From an uncultured bacterium (lineage in GTDB: Bacteria > Desulfobacterota > Syntrophorhabdia > Syntrophorhabdales > JANXAF01), in NCBI GenBank assembly GCA_938084905.1, contig CALKEQ010000003.1, forward strand, positions 1-64,000: a stretch of 64,000 nucleotides of DNA, read 5' to 3'. Below the pieces are notes generated by a model. The model made no database searches. It was not told the DNA's origin and saw only the letters and a program-made list of their open reading frames with translations. Shown here one piece after another: positions 63,383-64,000 of the stretch (positions are counted from its first letter, which is position 1; every line of letters begins with the position of its first letter). A program made the translations under genes and the position numbers.

Positions 63383-64000
63383 ATGTACCAGCCTCCTCTC
63401 CTTAAAAAGATTTTCTCCGTAATTGAGGTTCTTCTCGACGAACCGGAGGGTGCTAAGCTCTCCCACATTTCAAAGAGGACAGGAATAAACAAGGGGACAC
63501 TATACGGCATACTTCTCGCGATGGAGAAGGAGGGTTATGTCAAAAAGAACAGGGAGACAAAGACCTATTCGATCTCTAAAGAACTAATAAGGCTTGCAAA
63601 GAAAATCTTAAAAAAGGCTGATCTTCCAGGAATTGCGCGTCCCTATCTGGAAAGGCTTTCTCAGAAGTTTGGAGAAACGGTCTTTTTAGGTATAAGGGAA
63701 GGGGAGTATATAACCGTAATTGACGTTATCGAAGCGACCAGGCCGTACAAAATCACATCCCCTCCAGGGACAAAGTTACCGATTACTGCAGGAGCAACAG
63801 GAAAAGTTGCTCTCTCCTTTTTAAGCAACGAGGAAGTAAGGGAGATCATAAAAAAAATGGGGCTCAGAAAGTACACTGAGAAGACAATCTCAGACGAAAG
63901 GGCATTTTTAGCTGAACTTGAAAGAGTAAGGAGCTCAATGTATGCTATAGAATTTGAGGAGTACATAAAGGGGGTATGGGCATGCGCGGCTCCCGTCCTG
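63383..64000 (+). CDS. IclR-family transcriptional regulator, 3' partial
   Basis: The first 206 codons run to the window edge without a stop. An N-terminal winged helix-turn-helix (KLSHISKRTGINKGTLYGILLAM) is followed by an IclR effector domain with GETVFLGIREGEYITVIDVIE and KLPITAGATGKVALSF. IclR proteins bind aromatic or small organic acids and regulate adjacent operons. Divergent from the AOR operon with overlapping regulatory region, so it probably controls it. Confidence 0.88.
   Translation, partial: MYQPPLLKKIFSVIEVLLDEPEGAKLSHISKRTGINKGTLYGILLAMEKEGYVKKNRETKTYSISKELIRLAKKILKKADLPGIARPYLERLSQKFGETVFLGIREGEYITVIDVIEATRPYKITSPPGTKLPITAGATGKVALSFLSNEEVREIIKKMGLRKYTEKTISDERAFLAELERVRSSMYAIEFEEYIKGVWACAAPVL

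Overview
The window reads as a dense chromosomal segment from a Gram-negative, strictly anaerobic bacterium, most likely a member of Desulfobacterota (former Deltaproteobacteria), and probably a thermophile. The taxonomic hint comes from a complete dsrMKJOP locus preceded by an RsbRD-type gene, from TAXI-type TRAP transport with a DUF1850 neighbour, and from the TIGR02757, UPF0280 and NIL-ferredoxin genes. The outer membrane is implied by LolC/D-type transport, an LpxL-type acyltransferase, a lipopolysaccharide kinase and lipoproteins. Thermophily is an inference from heavy AGA/AGG use for arginine, Lys/Glu/Ile/Val-rich proteins, and genes common in hot anaerobes (fructose-bisphosphate aldolase/phosphatase, AOR, IorAB, TrpB2). 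No sulfate-reduction core genes (sat, apr, dsrAB) lie in the window, so sulfate reduction is not demonstrated.

Layout. 1-3.6 kb: a partial class II aldolase and a fructose-6-phosphate aldolase-type transaldolase facing recR-ybaB-dnaX and the 4.5S SRP RNA. 3.7-11.5 kb: a K+-independent-type H+-pyrophosphatase converging on an F1Fo ATP synthase operon (b', b, delta, alpha, gamma, beta and a shortened epsilon), separated by a bidirectional terminator. 11.6-19.3 kb: a seven-gene operon purB, TGS-GTPase, TIGR02757, rimO, lysS, lolC/E, lolD. 19.3-26.3 kb: nitroreductase, a HpnR-like B12 radical SAM protein, and a TRAP-TAXI transporter with an acyl-CoA ligase and a DUF1850 protein. 26.4-29.0 kb: flavodoxin-like protein, TtcA-like PP-loop protein, sugar kinase, lipoprotein. 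29.0-38.7 kb: one long apparent operon on the minus strand starting with tRNA-Pro and running surE, fbp aldolase/phosphatase, miaB, bifunctional nuclease, PHP phosphatase, hisC, cmk, ispH, rpsA, Trm112-like, lpxL-like. 38.8-46.0 kb: tRNA-Ser, an orphan DppC-type permease, a frameshifted secreted alpha/alpha-toroid protein, and the Dsr membrane complex. 46-50.8 kb: a frameshifted SDR gene, then M48 protease, UPF0280, NIL-ferredoxin, cysteine desulfurase and dodecin. 50.8-57.8 kb: glycosyltransferase, iorA, iorB, an IorA-like pseudo-enzyme, an aminotransferase and trpB2, preceded by a structured leader with terminator and a candidate Trp-containing leader peptide. 58.2-64 kb: an AOR operon (LUD/4Fe-4S protein, CCG protein, zinc ribbon, AOR, four-cluster ferredoxin, MoaD-like) opposite an IclR regulator.

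Together the genes describe ferredoxin- and membrane-based anaerobic energy metabolism: 2-oxoacid oxidation by IOR and aldehyde oxidation by AOR feed low-potential electrons, DsrMKJOP connects menaquinone and periplasmic haems to cytoplasmic thiol/disulfide chemistry, and H+-PPase plus ATP synthase share the proton gradient. The most unusual items are the trpB2 leader, the pseudo-IorA, the AOR-LUD-CCG operon, and the repeated placement of -10 boxes a few bases before start codons, which suggests leaderless transcripts. Three single-base frameshifts all fall in homopolymers and could be sequencing errors.
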